Part shown: positions 8,493 through 16,434 of the stretch, one piece after another
Layout of the letters: every line of letters begins with the position of its first letter
How positions within the stretch are numbered: the first letter of the stretch is position 1
Assembly: GCF_900156695.1 (NCBI RefSeq)
Contig: NZ_FTOM01000001.1
Location: 863,646-927,645 of the forward strand
Source of the DNA: Phaeovulum vinaykumarii
Lineage (GTDB): Bacteria; Pseudomonadota; Alphaproteobacteria; Rhodobacterales; Rhodobacteraceae
Direction of reading: 5' to 3'
Length of the DNA stretch: 64,000 nt
The notes under the pieces: model-generated
Seen by the model: the letters and a program-made list of their open reading frames with translations, nothing else
Told to the model about the DNA's origin: nothing
Database searches by the model: none
Made by a program: the position numbers and the translations under genes

Positions 8493-9820
8493 GCCGGCCG
8501 CTTCCCCCCGGTCTGGTGATCGCGGCCACCCATTCGGGCGCGGGCAAGACCACGCTGACGCTGGGCATCCTGGCGGCGCTGCGCGCGCGGGGCGTGAACG
8601 TGGCGCCGTTCAAATGCGGGCCCGATTACATCGACCCGGCCTTCCATGCCGCCGCCGCGGGGCGGGCGTCGTTCAACCTCGACAGCTGGGCGATGACGGA
8701 ACCGCGCCTTGCCGCGCAACTGGCGCAGGCGGCGGGCGCCGATCTGGCGCTGGCCGAAGGCGTGATGGGCCTTTTCGACGGGGTGGCGCAGCCGGGCGCC
8801 ACCGGCACCGGCGCCAGCGCCGACATTGCCGCGCTGACCGGCTGGCCGGTGGTGCTGGTCCTGGATGTCTCGGGGCAGGCGCAGACCGCCGCGGCGCTGG
8901 CCCGCGGGATGGCGGCGCATCGGCCCGGCGTGCATCTGGCCGGCGTGGTGCTGAACCGCGTCGCCGGGGCCAGGCACGAGGCCCTGGTGCGCAGCGCGAT
9001 GGACGAGGCCGAAATCCCGGTGCTGGGGGTCATGCCGCGCGAGAAAAGCCTGGGCCTGCCCGAACGTCACCTGGGCCTGGTGCAGGCCGGCGAACATGCC
9101 ACGCTGGATGCGCATCTCGAACGGCTGGGCGCCTTTGCCGCGCAGCATCTGGACCTGGACGCGCTTCTGGCCGCGGCCCGGCCCACCCTGGCGCCACCAC
9201 AGACCCCGCCGCACACACCGCCCCGCCCGCAGGCGCCGGGCGGACGCATCGCGCTGGCCCGCGACACGGCCTTTTCCTTCATCTACCCGCATCTTCTGGC
9301 CGAATGGCGCGCCGCGGGCGCCGAGATCCTGCCCTTCTCGCCGCTGGCCGACGAGGCCCCCGACCCCGATGCCGATCTGGTGTGGCTTCCGGGCGGCTAT
9401 CCCGAATTGCACGCCGGCCGGCTGGCCGCGGCCGAGACCTTCCGCGCCGGCATGACCGAGATCGCCCGCACCCGCCCCGTGCATGGCGAATGCGGCGGCT
9501 ACATGGTGCTGGGCGCGGGGCTGATCGACAAGGACGGCACGCGCCACCGGATGCTGGGGCTCCTGGGGCTCGAGACCTCGTTCGCGCAGCGCCGCCTGCA
9601 TCTGGGCTATCGGCGCGCCGAACTGCACGCCCCGCTTCCCGGCCATGCCGCGGGGCGCGCCCTGCTGGGCCACGAGTTTCACTATGCCACCATCCTGTCC
9701 CAGCCCGATCCGGCGCTGGCACGGGTGACCGATGCCAATGGCGCCGAGACCCCCGAGACGGGCTCGCGGCGCGGACAGGTCACCGGATCGTTCTTCCATC
9801 TGATCGCGGAGGCTCCATGA
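8489..9820 (+). CDS. cobB: Hydrogenobyrinic acid a,c-diamide synthase CobB
   Basis: This glutamine-dependent ATPase amidates the a and c side chains before cobalt insertion. The 443-residue protein has an N-terminal dethiobiotin-synthetase-like domain with the P-loop SGAGKTTLT (Lys20), a [12 protein letters not shown] substrate block near residue 50, and a C-terminal class I glutaminase-like domain with nucleophile Cys335 in [14 protein letters not shown] 8489 overlaps the cobM stop by 4 bp. A proline-rich linker near residues 230-250 separates the two domains. Confidence 0.95.
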   Translation: MSRPLPPGLVIAATHSGAGKTTLTLGILAALRARGVNVAPFKCGPDYIDPAFHAAAAGRASFNLDSWAMTEPRLAAQLAQAAGADLALAEGVMGLFDGVAQPGATGTGASADIAALTGWPVVLVLDVSGQAQTAAALARGMAAHRPGVHLAGVVLNRVAGARHEALVRSAMDEAEIPVLGVMPREKSLGLPERHLGLVQAGEHATLDAHLERLGAFAAQHLDLDALLAAARPTLAPPQTPPHTPPRPQAPGGRIALARDTAFSFIYPHLLAEWRAAGAEILPFSPLADEAPDPDADLVWLPGGYPELHAGRLAAAETFRAGMTEIARTRPVHGECGGYMVLGAGLIDKDGTRHRMLGLLGLETSFAQRRLHLGYRRAELHAPLPGHAAGRALLGHEFHYATILSQPDPALARVTDANGAETPETGSRRGQVTGSFFHLIAEAP

Positions 9821-10575
9821 GCGAACCCGCCAAAGGCTTCGTGTCTTTCGTGTCCTCGGGTCCGGGCGACCCCGACCTTCTGACCCTGCGCGCCGCGCGC
9901 CGTCTGGCCGAGGCCGACGCCATCCTGTTCGACGACCTCTCGGCCGGGCCGATCCTGGAACATGCCCGCCCCGGCGCCGACCTGGTGGGCGTGGGCAAAC
10001 GCGCCGGGCGCGCCTCGCCGCGGCAGGATCACGTCAGCCGCCTGCTGGTCGATTACGCCGCCACCGGCGCGCGCGTGGTGCGGCTGAAGTCGGGGGATGC
10101 GGGCATCTTCGGCCGGCTCGAGGAGGAGATCACCGCGCTGCGCGCCGCCGGCATCGGCTACGAGATCGTGCCCGGCGTCACCGCGGCCTCGGCGGCGGCG
10201 GCGGCGGCCGAGATCCCGCTGACCCGGCGGCTGACGGCGCGGCGGCTCCAGTTCGTGACCGGCCATGACGTGACCGGCGCCCTGCCCGAGGAGCTGAACC
10301 TGGCCGCGCTGGCCGATCCGCAGGCGACCACGGTCGTCTACATGGCACGCCGCACCTTCGCCGAACTGGCCGCGCGGGTGATCGCGGCAGGGCTGCCGCC
10401 CGACACGCCCGCGCTGATGGCCGAGGGCGTGTCGACGCCCGAGCAGCGCCTGACCCGCGCGCCGCTGGCCGATCTGGCCGCACAGCTGCGCGACACCCCC
10501 GCGGGGCCCGCCGCGCCCGCGATCGTGCTTTATGGCGCGCTGGCCGACGGCCCGGCCACGGAGGGCGAAACTTGA
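9817..10575 (+). CDS. cobA: Uroporphyrinogen-III C-methyltransferase CobA
   Basis: This SUMT enzyme methylates uroporphyrinogen III at C2 and C7 to form precorrin-2, the branch point into cobalamin and siroheme. The 252-residue protein has SSGPGDPDLLTLRA at residues 13-26, RLKSGDAGIFGR near 88 and the VPGVTAASAAAA motif near 118. There is no siroheme synthase (CysG) extension, so this is the dedicated cobalamin copy. It overlaps cobB by 4 bp. The 70 bp before cobF form the largest gap between collinear genes in the operon. Confidence 0.95.
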   Translation: MSEPAKGFVSFVSSGPGDPDLLTLRAARRLAEADAILFDDLSAGPILEHARPGADLVGVGKRAGRASPRQDHVSRLLVDYAATGARVVRLKSGDAGIFGRLEEEITALRAAGIGYEIVPGVTAASAAAAAAEIPLTRRLTARRLQFVTGHDVTGALPEELNLAALADPQATTVVYMARRTFAELAARVIAAGLPPDTPALMAEGVSTPEQRLTRAPLADLAAQLRDTPAGPAAPAIVLYGALADGPATEGET

Positions 10576-10645
10576 CTTGCGCCGCGCCCGGTGGCCCCGC
10601 TCGGCGCGGCCCCGTCCGGCGCCACCTCGCGTTCATGGAGAGCAC

Positions 10646-11386
10646 ATGCAGAACCTTCTTCTGATCGGCATCGGGACCGGGAACCCCGCGCATGTGACCG
10701 CCCAGGCCGCGCGCGCGCTGAACCGCGCCGACGTGATCTTGATCCCGCGCAAGGGCGCGGAGAAATCCGACCTGGCCGCGCTGCGCCGGGCGATCTGCGC
10801 CGAGCTGGTCACCAATCCCGCCACCCGAATCGTGGAATTCGACCTGCCGGTGCGCGACCCCGCCATCGCCGACTATCGCGCCCGCGTCGAGGCCTGGCAC
10901 GATGCCATCGCGCGCTGCTGGGCCGAAGCCTGCGCCCCGCATGCCCCGCAGACGGTGGCGCTTCTGGTCTGGGGCGATCCCTCTCTCTATGACAGCACCT
11001 TGCGCATTGCCGGGCGGCTGTCGCCGGCGCCGCAGCTGACGGTGGTGCCGGGGATCACCTCGCTTCAGGCGCTGACCGCGGCGCATCGCATCCCGCTCAA
11101 CGACATCGGCGCGCCGGTCGTCATCACCACCGGGCGCCAGCTCCGCGACCACGGCTGGCCGCCCGCGGCCGACACGGTGGCGGTGATGCTGGACGGCGAG
11201 ATGAGCTTTGCCACGCTGGACCCCGCGGGCATCCAGATCTGGTGGACGGCCTATGCCGGGATGAGCGAGGAAATCTCGGTCGCGGGCCCGCTGGCCGAGG
11301 TGGCCGAGGAGATCCGCACGAAAAGAGCCGCGGCGCGCGAACGCCACGGCTGGATCATGGACATCTATCTGATGCGGCGGGGCTGA
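10646..11386 (+). CDS. cobF: Precorrin-6A synthase (deacetylating) CobF
   Basis: CobF methylates C1 of precorrin-5 with loss of the extruded acetyl group, a step specific to the aerobic pathway. The 246-residue protein starts with LLIGIGTGNPAHVT, has the LLVWGDPSLYDSTLRI motif near residue 110 and the VVPGITSLQALTAAH motif near 133. GGAG at 10637-10640 lies 5 bp before ATG 10646, which decides the start. This is the last cob gene of the cluster in the window. A short GC stem (11379-11391) covers its stop codon, and the convergent epimerase gene ends 16 bp beyond. Confidence 0.94.
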   Translation: MQNLLLIGIGTGNPAHVTAQAARALNRADVILIPRKGAEKSDLAALRRAICAELVTNPATRIVEFDLPVRDPAIADYRARVEAWHDAIARCWAEACAPHAPQTVALLVWGDPSLYDSTLRIAGRLSPAPQLTVVPGITSLQALTAAHRIPLNDIGAPVVITTGRQLRDHGWPPAADTVAVMLDGEMSFATLDPAGIQIWWTAYAGMSEEISVAGPLAEVAEEIRTKRAAARERHGWIMDIYLMRRG

Positions 11387-11402
11387 GCCCCCGAAGCCCT
11401 TC

Positions 11403-11807
11403 TCAGACCTGCTCCAGCTCGATCAGGCAGCCGTTGAAGTCCTTGGGGTGCAGGAACAGGACCGGCTTGCCATGCGCGCCGATCTTGGGATCGCCCGTGC
11501 CCAGCACGCGCGCGCCGCTGGCCTTGAGATGGTCGCGCGCGGCCAGGATATCCTCGACCTCGTAGCAGACATGGTGGATGCCGCCCGAGGGGTTCTTGTC
11601 CAGAAAGCCCTGGATCGGGGAATTCTCGCCCAGCGGATAGAGCAGCTCGATCTTGGTGTTGGGCAGTTCGATGAACACCACCGTGACGCCGTGATCGGGT
11701 TCGTCCTGAGGCGCGCCGACCTTGGCGCCCAGGGTGCTGCGGTATTGCTCGGCGGCGGCGGTCAGGTCCGGCACGGCAATGGCGACATGGTTCAGACGTC
11801 CGATCAT
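11403..11807 (-). CDS. mce: Methylmalonyl-CoA epimerase
   Basis: The enzyme interconverts (2S)- and (2R)-methylmalonyl-CoA, feeding B12-dependent methylmalonyl-CoA mutase in propionyl-CoA and ethylmalonyl-CoA metabolism. The 134-residue protein has the glyoxalase/VOC fold signature: LNHVAIAVPDL at the N-terminus, GGIHHVCYEVEDI near residue 75 and a C-terminal HPKDFNGCLIELEQ segment providing metal-binding His/Glu residues. AAGGAGG sits just upstream of the ATG. It is convergent with cobF, and the coenzyme of its partner mutase is the product of that neighbouring operon. Confidence 0.93.
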   Translation of the reverse strand: MIGRLNHVAIAVPDLTAAAEQYRSTLGAKVGAPQDEPDHGVTVVFIELPNTKIELLYPLGENSPIQGFLDKNPSGGIHHVCYEVEDILAARDHLKASGARVLGTGDPKIGAHGKPVLFLHPKDFNGCLIELEQV

Positions 11808-11947
11808 CGGCTCCTCCTTGTGGTTGTCCGGGGTCTAGCGGGCAGGCGCCGGCCGGGCAAGACCGGGCGCGTTTACTCCGCATTATCCTTTCCCGGTCTT
11901 TACTGGATGAAAGCGATTCTGCTTGTTCCGATGTTCATGGTGCGACG

Positions 11948-12667
11948 ATGGGCGACGATCCTATTCTTGCTGGCGCATATCCTGTTCCGTCGAACCGCCC
12001 TCTGGTGGGGCTGACGGTTCTCGTGGTGGAGGACAGTCGCTTCGCCTGTGAGGCGATGCGACTGCTCTGCCTCCGATCGGGCGCGCGCATCCGCCGCGCC
12101 GATTGCCTGCGCTCGGCCCGGCGCCATCTTCAGGTCTATCGCCCCGGCGTGGTGATCGTGGATCTGGGCCTGCCGGACGGGTCGGGCGTCGATCTGATCG
12201 ACGAACTGACCCATGCCCCGGTGCGGGTGCCGGTGATCCTGGGCGCCTCGGGCGACCCCGACGGGCGCGAGGCCGCTCTGGCCGCCGGGGCCGACGGGTT
12301 CCTGGCCAAGCCCGTCGAAAGCCTGATGGCCTTCCAGAAGGCCATCATCTCGGCCCTTCCGACCGAACAGACGCCCCTGCGCGCGGTCGCCACCCCGGCC
12401 GAAGATGCGATCTCGCCCGATCCGCTGGCCCTGCGTGACGATCTCAGCCATGTGGCCGACGTGCTGTCGGGGGCGCCTGACGGTTCGGTTCTGGATTACG
12501 TGGCGCAATTCCTGGGCGGCGTGGCCCGTTCCGCCCGCGACGAGGATCTGGCCGCCGCCGCCGCGCATCTGGCCCGCTCGCGCCAGACCGGCAATACCCA
12601 TGCCCAGGAGGTCGAGCGCCTGCGCGGTCTGGTGGACCAGCGGCTGTCCACCGGCGCCGTGATCTAG
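11948..12667 (+). CDS. Orphan response regulator with C-terminal helical (possibly Hpt-like) domain
   Basis: The 239-residue protein carries a receiver domain at about residues 20-140: the acidic pocket in VLVVEDS, the phospho-acceptor Asp in VIVDLGLPDG and the conserved Lys in GFLAKP. The remaining 100 residues are predicted helical, with no recognisable DNA-binding or output motif. A segment AAAHLARSRQTG there resembles the HxxKG histidine environment of Hpt domains, but the match is loose and is my inference. No sensor kinase lies nearby. It may act in a phosphorelay or by protein-protein contact. Confidence 0.75.
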   Translation: MGDDPILAGAYPVPSNRPLVGLTVLVVEDSRFACEAMRLLCLRSGARIRRADCLRSARRHLQVYRPGVVIVDLGLPDGSGVDLIDELTHAPVRVPVILGASGDPDGREAALAAGADGFLAKPVESLMAFQKAIISALPTEQTPLRAVATPAEDAISPDPLALRDDLSHVADVLSGAPDGSVLDYVAQFLGGVARSARDEDLAAAAAHLARSRQTGNTHAQEVERLRGLVDQRLSTGAVI

Positions 12668-13218
12668 AAACGCGCCTTCCGCCCGGTTCCGGGCCCCGCG
12701 CACAGCCCATCTCATCTGCCGCATGGGCCGCCTGCCGCATGGGCCGCCTGCCGCACGGGCCGCCTGCCGCACCGCCGTCATGCCTGCATTTCCTCCCTGC
12801 GGCCCTGCGGTGCCTGGTGTCATGCCTGCGCCCCCTCAGCCTCAAGGCCCCGCCCGCGCGGGCATGCCGGGCGCCGACACCCCACCGTTCGGGGCACGGC
12901 ATCCCTTGCAGCCTGCCTTCCCTGCCCCCCGCTTTTTGCCGCGCTTCGCCCGACGGGCCCGCCCGTGCACATGCGCGATGCCCCCCGACCCCGGCATGCC
13001 CGGCCAGATGTTCCGGCCCAGCCCCCGCGCGAAGCAGGATCCGACGAGAACGCCCCCTCCCGGCGCCCCCAGCCGCGCCCCGGTTGCGCCCCATTGCCGC
13101 ATGCCGGCTGGACATGTTTGTATCGCCGCGTCATCATATGACCGCGTTCGCCTGCATGATTGTCCCCCATGGCGCGCGGCCCCGCCCCGCGCGCGCATTT
13201 GAAAACCAGAGAGGCCCC
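12668..13218 (+). other. Gene-free stretch upstream of the RTX protease
   Basis: About 550 bases without a convincing gene. It holds three copies of a 16-bp repeat (12721-12768), then GC-rich sequence whose frames give only proline- or arginine-rich low-complexity peptides. A more A+T-rich patch near 13110-13150 is the most likely place for the promoter of the metalloprotease gene, though I see no clear -35/-10 pair. Confidence 0.6.
12721..12768 (+). repeat. Three 16-bp tandem repeats
   Basis: The unit gcatgggccgcctgcc occurs at 12721-12736 and 12737-12752, and with one change (T to C at the fourth base) at 12753-12768. The array lies 54 bp downstream of the response-regulator stop. It is not multiple-of-three, has no spacers and is intergenic, so it is a minisatellite-like element rather than coding or CRISPR. 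Confidence 0.9.
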
Positions 13219-15774
13219 ATGTGCCAGATGTGTCAGGTCGCTTCCGTCGGGGATGACGGCTGCGCGTTCGAACCCCTTTACGCGGGGGCCGTCATCATTG
13301 AGGTCGGAGACGCGGCCGCCAACGTCACCACCAGTGTCGCGATCGGCCTGGGGGATACCTTCAGCGGCAACCTGTCCTATGCGGGCGACGTCGACTGGGT
13401 GGCCGTCACGCTGACCGCCGGAACGCGCTATGACATCAGCCTTTACGGGGACGGGGCATCGCCGCTCTCGGACCCCTATCTGCGCGTCATGGATGCTTCG
13501 GGCACGCAGGTCGGCTATAACGACGACGGCGGCTCGGGCCTCAATTCCTACATGAGCTTCGTGGCCTCGAGCACGGGCACCTATTACCTGGCCGCCGACA
13601 GCTATGACTCCCGGGATACCGGGACCTATGCGCTCTCGATCGCCGAAGCCGCGCCGATCGTGCCCTATACGCTCGACCAGATCGCCGAGCAGCTCTACAG
13701 CGGCTATTGGGGCGGGTTCGAGCGGCATTTCGACATCGCGCCGGGCGACACGCTCAATGTCGATATCTCGGGGCTGACGGCGGCGGGCCAGCAACTGGCG
13801 ATCTGGGCGCTTCAGGGCTGGACCGACGCGACCGGCATCCTGTTCGACACCGCGCCGGCCTCGGGGGCCACGGTCCATATCACCATGGATGACTGGGACA
13901 GCGGCGCCTATACCTCCACCCAGATCTCGGGGGGCTTGATCACCTCGGCCTTCGTGAACGTGTCCACCGCCTGGCTGACCACCTCGGGGACCACGCTCGA
14001 CAGCTACTCCTACCAGACCTACCTGCACGAGCTGGGCCACGCCCTGGGTCTGGGGCATGCGGGCAATTACAACGGCTCGGCCACCTATGGCGTCGACAAC
14101 TACTATGCCAACGACAGCTGGCAGGCGACGACGATGTCGTATTTCTCGCAGACCGAGAATACCTACATCAACGACCCCGCCGCCTATACCATGACGGCGA
14201 TGCCGGCTGACCTGATCGCGCTGCATCACCTTTACGGCACGCCCACGGGCATCCGCAGCGGCAACACCGTCTATGGCGAGAACACCAATGCCGGCGGGAT
14301 CTATGCCGAACTCGAGACCCTGCGCGCCGCGGGCAACATCAACCACGCGGTCGCGGTGACGATCTTCGACCAGGGCGGCTATGACACGCTTGACCTGCGC
14401 TCGGACACCGATGCGCAGTTGATCAGCCTGATCCCGGAATCGATCAACACGATCTATGGCGTCGAGGGGATGCTCCAGATCGCGCGCGGCACGATCATCG
14501 AACGTCTCTATGCGGGCTCGGGCAACGACACGATCACCGGCAATGACGTCGACAACCGCCTTTACGGCTTCGACGGGGCCGATTCGATCTATGGCGGCGG
14601 CGGCCACGACACCCTTTATGGCGGCGCGGGCAATGACCGGCTGAACGGCAGCTATGGCGCCGACACCATTGAGGGCGGCGACGGGACGGACATGCTGTGG
14701 GGGGGCACCTGGTCGGACCTTCTCGATGGCGGCGCGGATGCCGACACCCTGTCGGGCAATGATGGCAACGACACCCTTCTGGGCGGCACCGGAAACGACA
14801 TTCTCTACGGTGGCGCGCATAACGACGTTCTGAACGGCGGCGATGACGACGACACCCTTTATGGGCACACCGGCAACGACACCCTCTATGGCGGGGGCGG
14901 CCACGACACCCTTTATGGCGGCGCGGGCAATGACCGGCTGAACGGCAGCTATGGCGCCGACACCATTGAGGGCGGCGACGGGACGGACATGCTGTGGGGG
15001 GGCACCTGGTCGGACCGACTGGATGGCGGCGCGGATGCCGACACCCTGTCGGGCAATGACGGCAACGACACGCTACTGGGCGACACCGGAAACGACATTC
15101 TCTATGGGGGCGCGCATAACGACCTGCTGAACGGCGGCGATGACGACGACACCCTTTATGGCAATACCGGTAACGACACCCTCTATGGCGGCGGCGGCCA
15201 CGACACCCTTTATGGCGGCGCGGGCAACGACCGGCTGAGCGGCAGCTATGGCGCCGACACCATTGAGGGCGGCGACGGGACGGACATGCTGTGGGGGGGC
15301 ACCTGGTCGGACCTTCTCGATGGCGGCGCGGATGCCGACACCCTGTCGGGCAATGACGGCAACGACACGCTACTGGGCGACACCGGCGATGACGTTCTCT
15401 ATGGGGGCGCGCATAACGACGTGCTGAACGGCGGCGCTGGCGTCGATCAACTGGTGGGCGGCACCGGCGCTGATACTTTCGTCTTTGGGGCCACATCCGA
15501 AAGCACGGTGGGCGCCGCGGATGTGATCCGCGATTTCGTGCGCGGGGTTGACCGCATCAGCCTGACCGGCATCGACGCCAATACCACCGTGGCGGGCGAT
15601 CAGGCCTTCACGATGATCGGCGCGGCCGCCTTCAGCGCCGCGGGACAGTTGCGCAGCTATATTTCCGGGTCCAACACCATCGTCCTGGGCGATGTGGACG
15701 GCGACGGAACGGCCGATTTCTCGGTCATCCTGACGGGAAGCCTGTCGCTTGCGGCAAGCGATTTCCTGCTCTGA
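13219..15774 (+). CDS. Secreted serralysin-like M10 metalloprotease with PPC domain and RTX repeats
   Basis: The 851-residue product is predicted to be exported by a type I system. Order of parts: a short Cys-rich leader (Cys2, Cys5, Cys15); a bacterial pre-peptidase (PPC-like) beta domain at about 32-138; an M10/serralysin zinc protease domain with HELGHALGLGH (His270, Glu271, His274, His280) and Met-turn residue Met306; then glycine/aspartate nonapeptide RTX repeats (GGxGxDxLx) from about 430 to 745; and a C-terminal domain ending ASDFLL. There is no Sec signal peptide. ATG 13219 was chosen because the Cys-rich start resembles what I recall of related Rhodobacterales proteases, and because purine-rich GAGAGG lies just upstream; an open frame back to 12739 looks non-coding. 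No exporter genes adjoin it. Confidence 0.85.
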   Translation: MCQMCQVASVGDDGCAFEPLYAGAVIIEVGDAAANVTTSVAIGLGDTFSGNLSYAGDVDWVAVTLTAGTRYDISLYGDGASPLSDPYLRVMDASGTQVGYNDDGGSGLNSYMSFVASSTGTYYLAADSYDSRDTGTYALSIAEAAPIVPYTLDQIAEQLYSGYWGGFERHFDIAPGDTLNVDISGLTAAGQQLAIWALQGWTDATGILFDTAPASGATVHITMDDWDSGAYTSTQISGGLITSAFVNVSTAWLTTSGTTLDSYSYQTYLHELGHALGLGHAGNYNGSATYGVDNYYANDSWQATTMSYFSQTENTYINDPAAYTMTAMPADLIALHHLYGTPTGIRSGNTVYGENTNAGGIYAELETLRAAGNINHAVAVTIFDQGGYDTLDLRSDTDAQLISLIPESINTIYGVEGMLQIARGTIIERLYAGSGNDTITGNDVDNRLYGFDGADSIYGGGGHDTLYGGAGNDRLNGSYGADTIEGGDGTDMLWGGTWSDLLDGGADADTLSGNDGNDTLLGGTGNDILYGGAHNDVLNGGDDDDTLYGHTGNDTLYGGGGHDTLYGGAGNDRLNGSYGADTIEGGDGTDMLWGGTWSDRLDGGADADTLSGNDGNDTLLGDTGNDILYGGAHNDLLNGGDDDDTLYGNTGNDTLYGGGGHDTLYGGAGNDRLSGSYGADTIEGGDGTDMLWGGTWSDLLDGGADADTLSGNDGNDTLLGDTGDDVLYGGAHNDVLNGGAGVDQLVGGTGADTFVFGATSESTVGAADVIRDFVRGVDRISLTGIDANTTVAGDQAFTMIGAAAFSAAGQLRSYISGSNTIVLGDVDGDGTADFSVILTGSLSLAASDFLL
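14589..15436 (+). repeat. 297-bp in-frame tandem repeat, about 2.9 copies, in the RTX region
   Basis: A 297-bp unit (99 codons) recurs with the same phase: the marker ggccacgacaccctttatgg starts at 14602, 14899 and 15196, exactly 297 bp apart each time. Copies differ by only scattered substitutions. Each unit encodes about eleven calcium-binding nonapeptides, including an unusual GGTWSD step and a GAHND step. The near identity suggests recent amplification or gene conversion. Confidence 0.92.
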
Positions 15775-15790
15775 GACGTGCCTGGCGCGG

Positions 15791-15820
15791 GGGAGGCGGC
15801 CAAAAGACCGGCCGCTTCCC
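15791..15820 (+). terminator. Hairpin terminator after the metalloprotease gene
   Basis: An 11-bp stem (15791-15801 with 15810-15820, one G-T pair) encloses an 8-base A-rich loop, 17 bp after the protease stop. It lacks a strong T-run, so termination strength is uncertain. Confidence 0.5.
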
Positions 15821-15902
15821 TTGCAATGCCCCGTCCGGATTGGCAAAAGGAGGCGCGCGCCCCCCCCGCGCGCGAACGGCCAGCAGAGCAGGAATTCAGG
15901 TC

Positions 15903-16340
15903 ATGCACGCACCCGCGAAGCCGTCGATCCTGTCGATCAGGACGCATATCGACCCGCGCGGATCGCTGGGCGTTCTGGAAGGCGACGACCTGCCCTTTCC
16001 CATTGCCCGCGTCTATTACCTGTTCGACGTGCCGATCGGCGCGGTGCGGGGGGAACACGGGCACAAGCAGCTCGAGCAGGTGATGATCTGCATGAGCGGG
16101 CGCGTCGAGATCACGCTCAATGACGGCACCGGGCAATACCACTTCACGCTGGACACGCCGGCCAGCGCGCTGCACGTCCCGCCGGGCTATTGGCGGCGGC
16201 TGAAGTTCCTGGACCCCGGCACCTCGGTCTGCGTCCTTGCGTCACGGCGCTACGAGCCCGAAGATTATCTCTATTCCTTCGAAGATTACCTGGCCTGGGT
16301 CCGCGGGGGCGATGCGCCGCCCGCCCCTGCCGTCACCTGA
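15903..16340 (+). CDS. FdtA/QdtA-like dTDP-6-deoxyhexose 3,4-ketoisomerase
   Basis: The 145-residue cupin belongs to the WxcM-like/FdtA group, which converts dTDP-4-keto-6-deoxyglucose to the 3-keto sugar. The signature RGEHGHK (Arg49, His52, His54) matches the RGxHAH catalytic block of FdtA, and the length fits (FdtA is about 139). The neighbouring aminotransferase gene 95 bp downstream is the expected next enzyme. The product could be a Fuc3N- or Qui3N-type nucleotide sugar; which one cannot be told from sequence alone. RmlA/RmlB-type enzymes making the dTDP-4-keto precursor are not in the window. Confidence 0.85.
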   Translation: MHAPAKPSILSIRTHIDPRGSLGVLEGDDLPFPIARVYYLFDVPIGAVRGEHGHKQLEQVMICMSGRVEITLNDGTGQYHFTLDTPASALHVPPGYWRRLKFLDPGTSVCVLASRRYEPEDYLYSFEDYLAWVRGGDAPPAPAVT

Positions 16341-16434
16341 ACGCCGCGCCGGCGGCGCGCGCGCCCCGTGCCGGCCGGTGTGGACCCGTCTGCCCTGCGG
16401 CCCGCCCGCCGCCTCTGAGGAGAGCCTGTCGATC

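Noticed and set aside
10576..10645. Cobalamin riboswitch before cobF
   Set aside because: Only 70 bp, too short for a B12 aptamer, and no B12-box-like sequence is visible; any riboswitch would be expected before the operon start, left of the window.
11379..11391. GGGGC-TGA-GCCCC stem at the cobF stop as a terminator
   Set aside because: Five base pairs, a three-base loop and no T-run on either strand; too weak to annotate as a feature.
12721..12768. 16-bp repeats considered as CRISPR or iterons of an origin
   Set aside because: Directly abutting units, no spacers, no cas or replication-initiator gene nearby.
12739..13218. N-terminal extension of the metalloprotease reading frame
   Set aside because: The frame is open back to 12739 but begins in a tandem repeat and encodes Pro/Arg/Cys-rich low-complexity sequence; the family-like Cys leader starts at 13219.
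14589..15436. Regular repeats considered as a CRISPR array
   Set aside because: The repeats are 297 bp, coding, in frame and without unique spacers.
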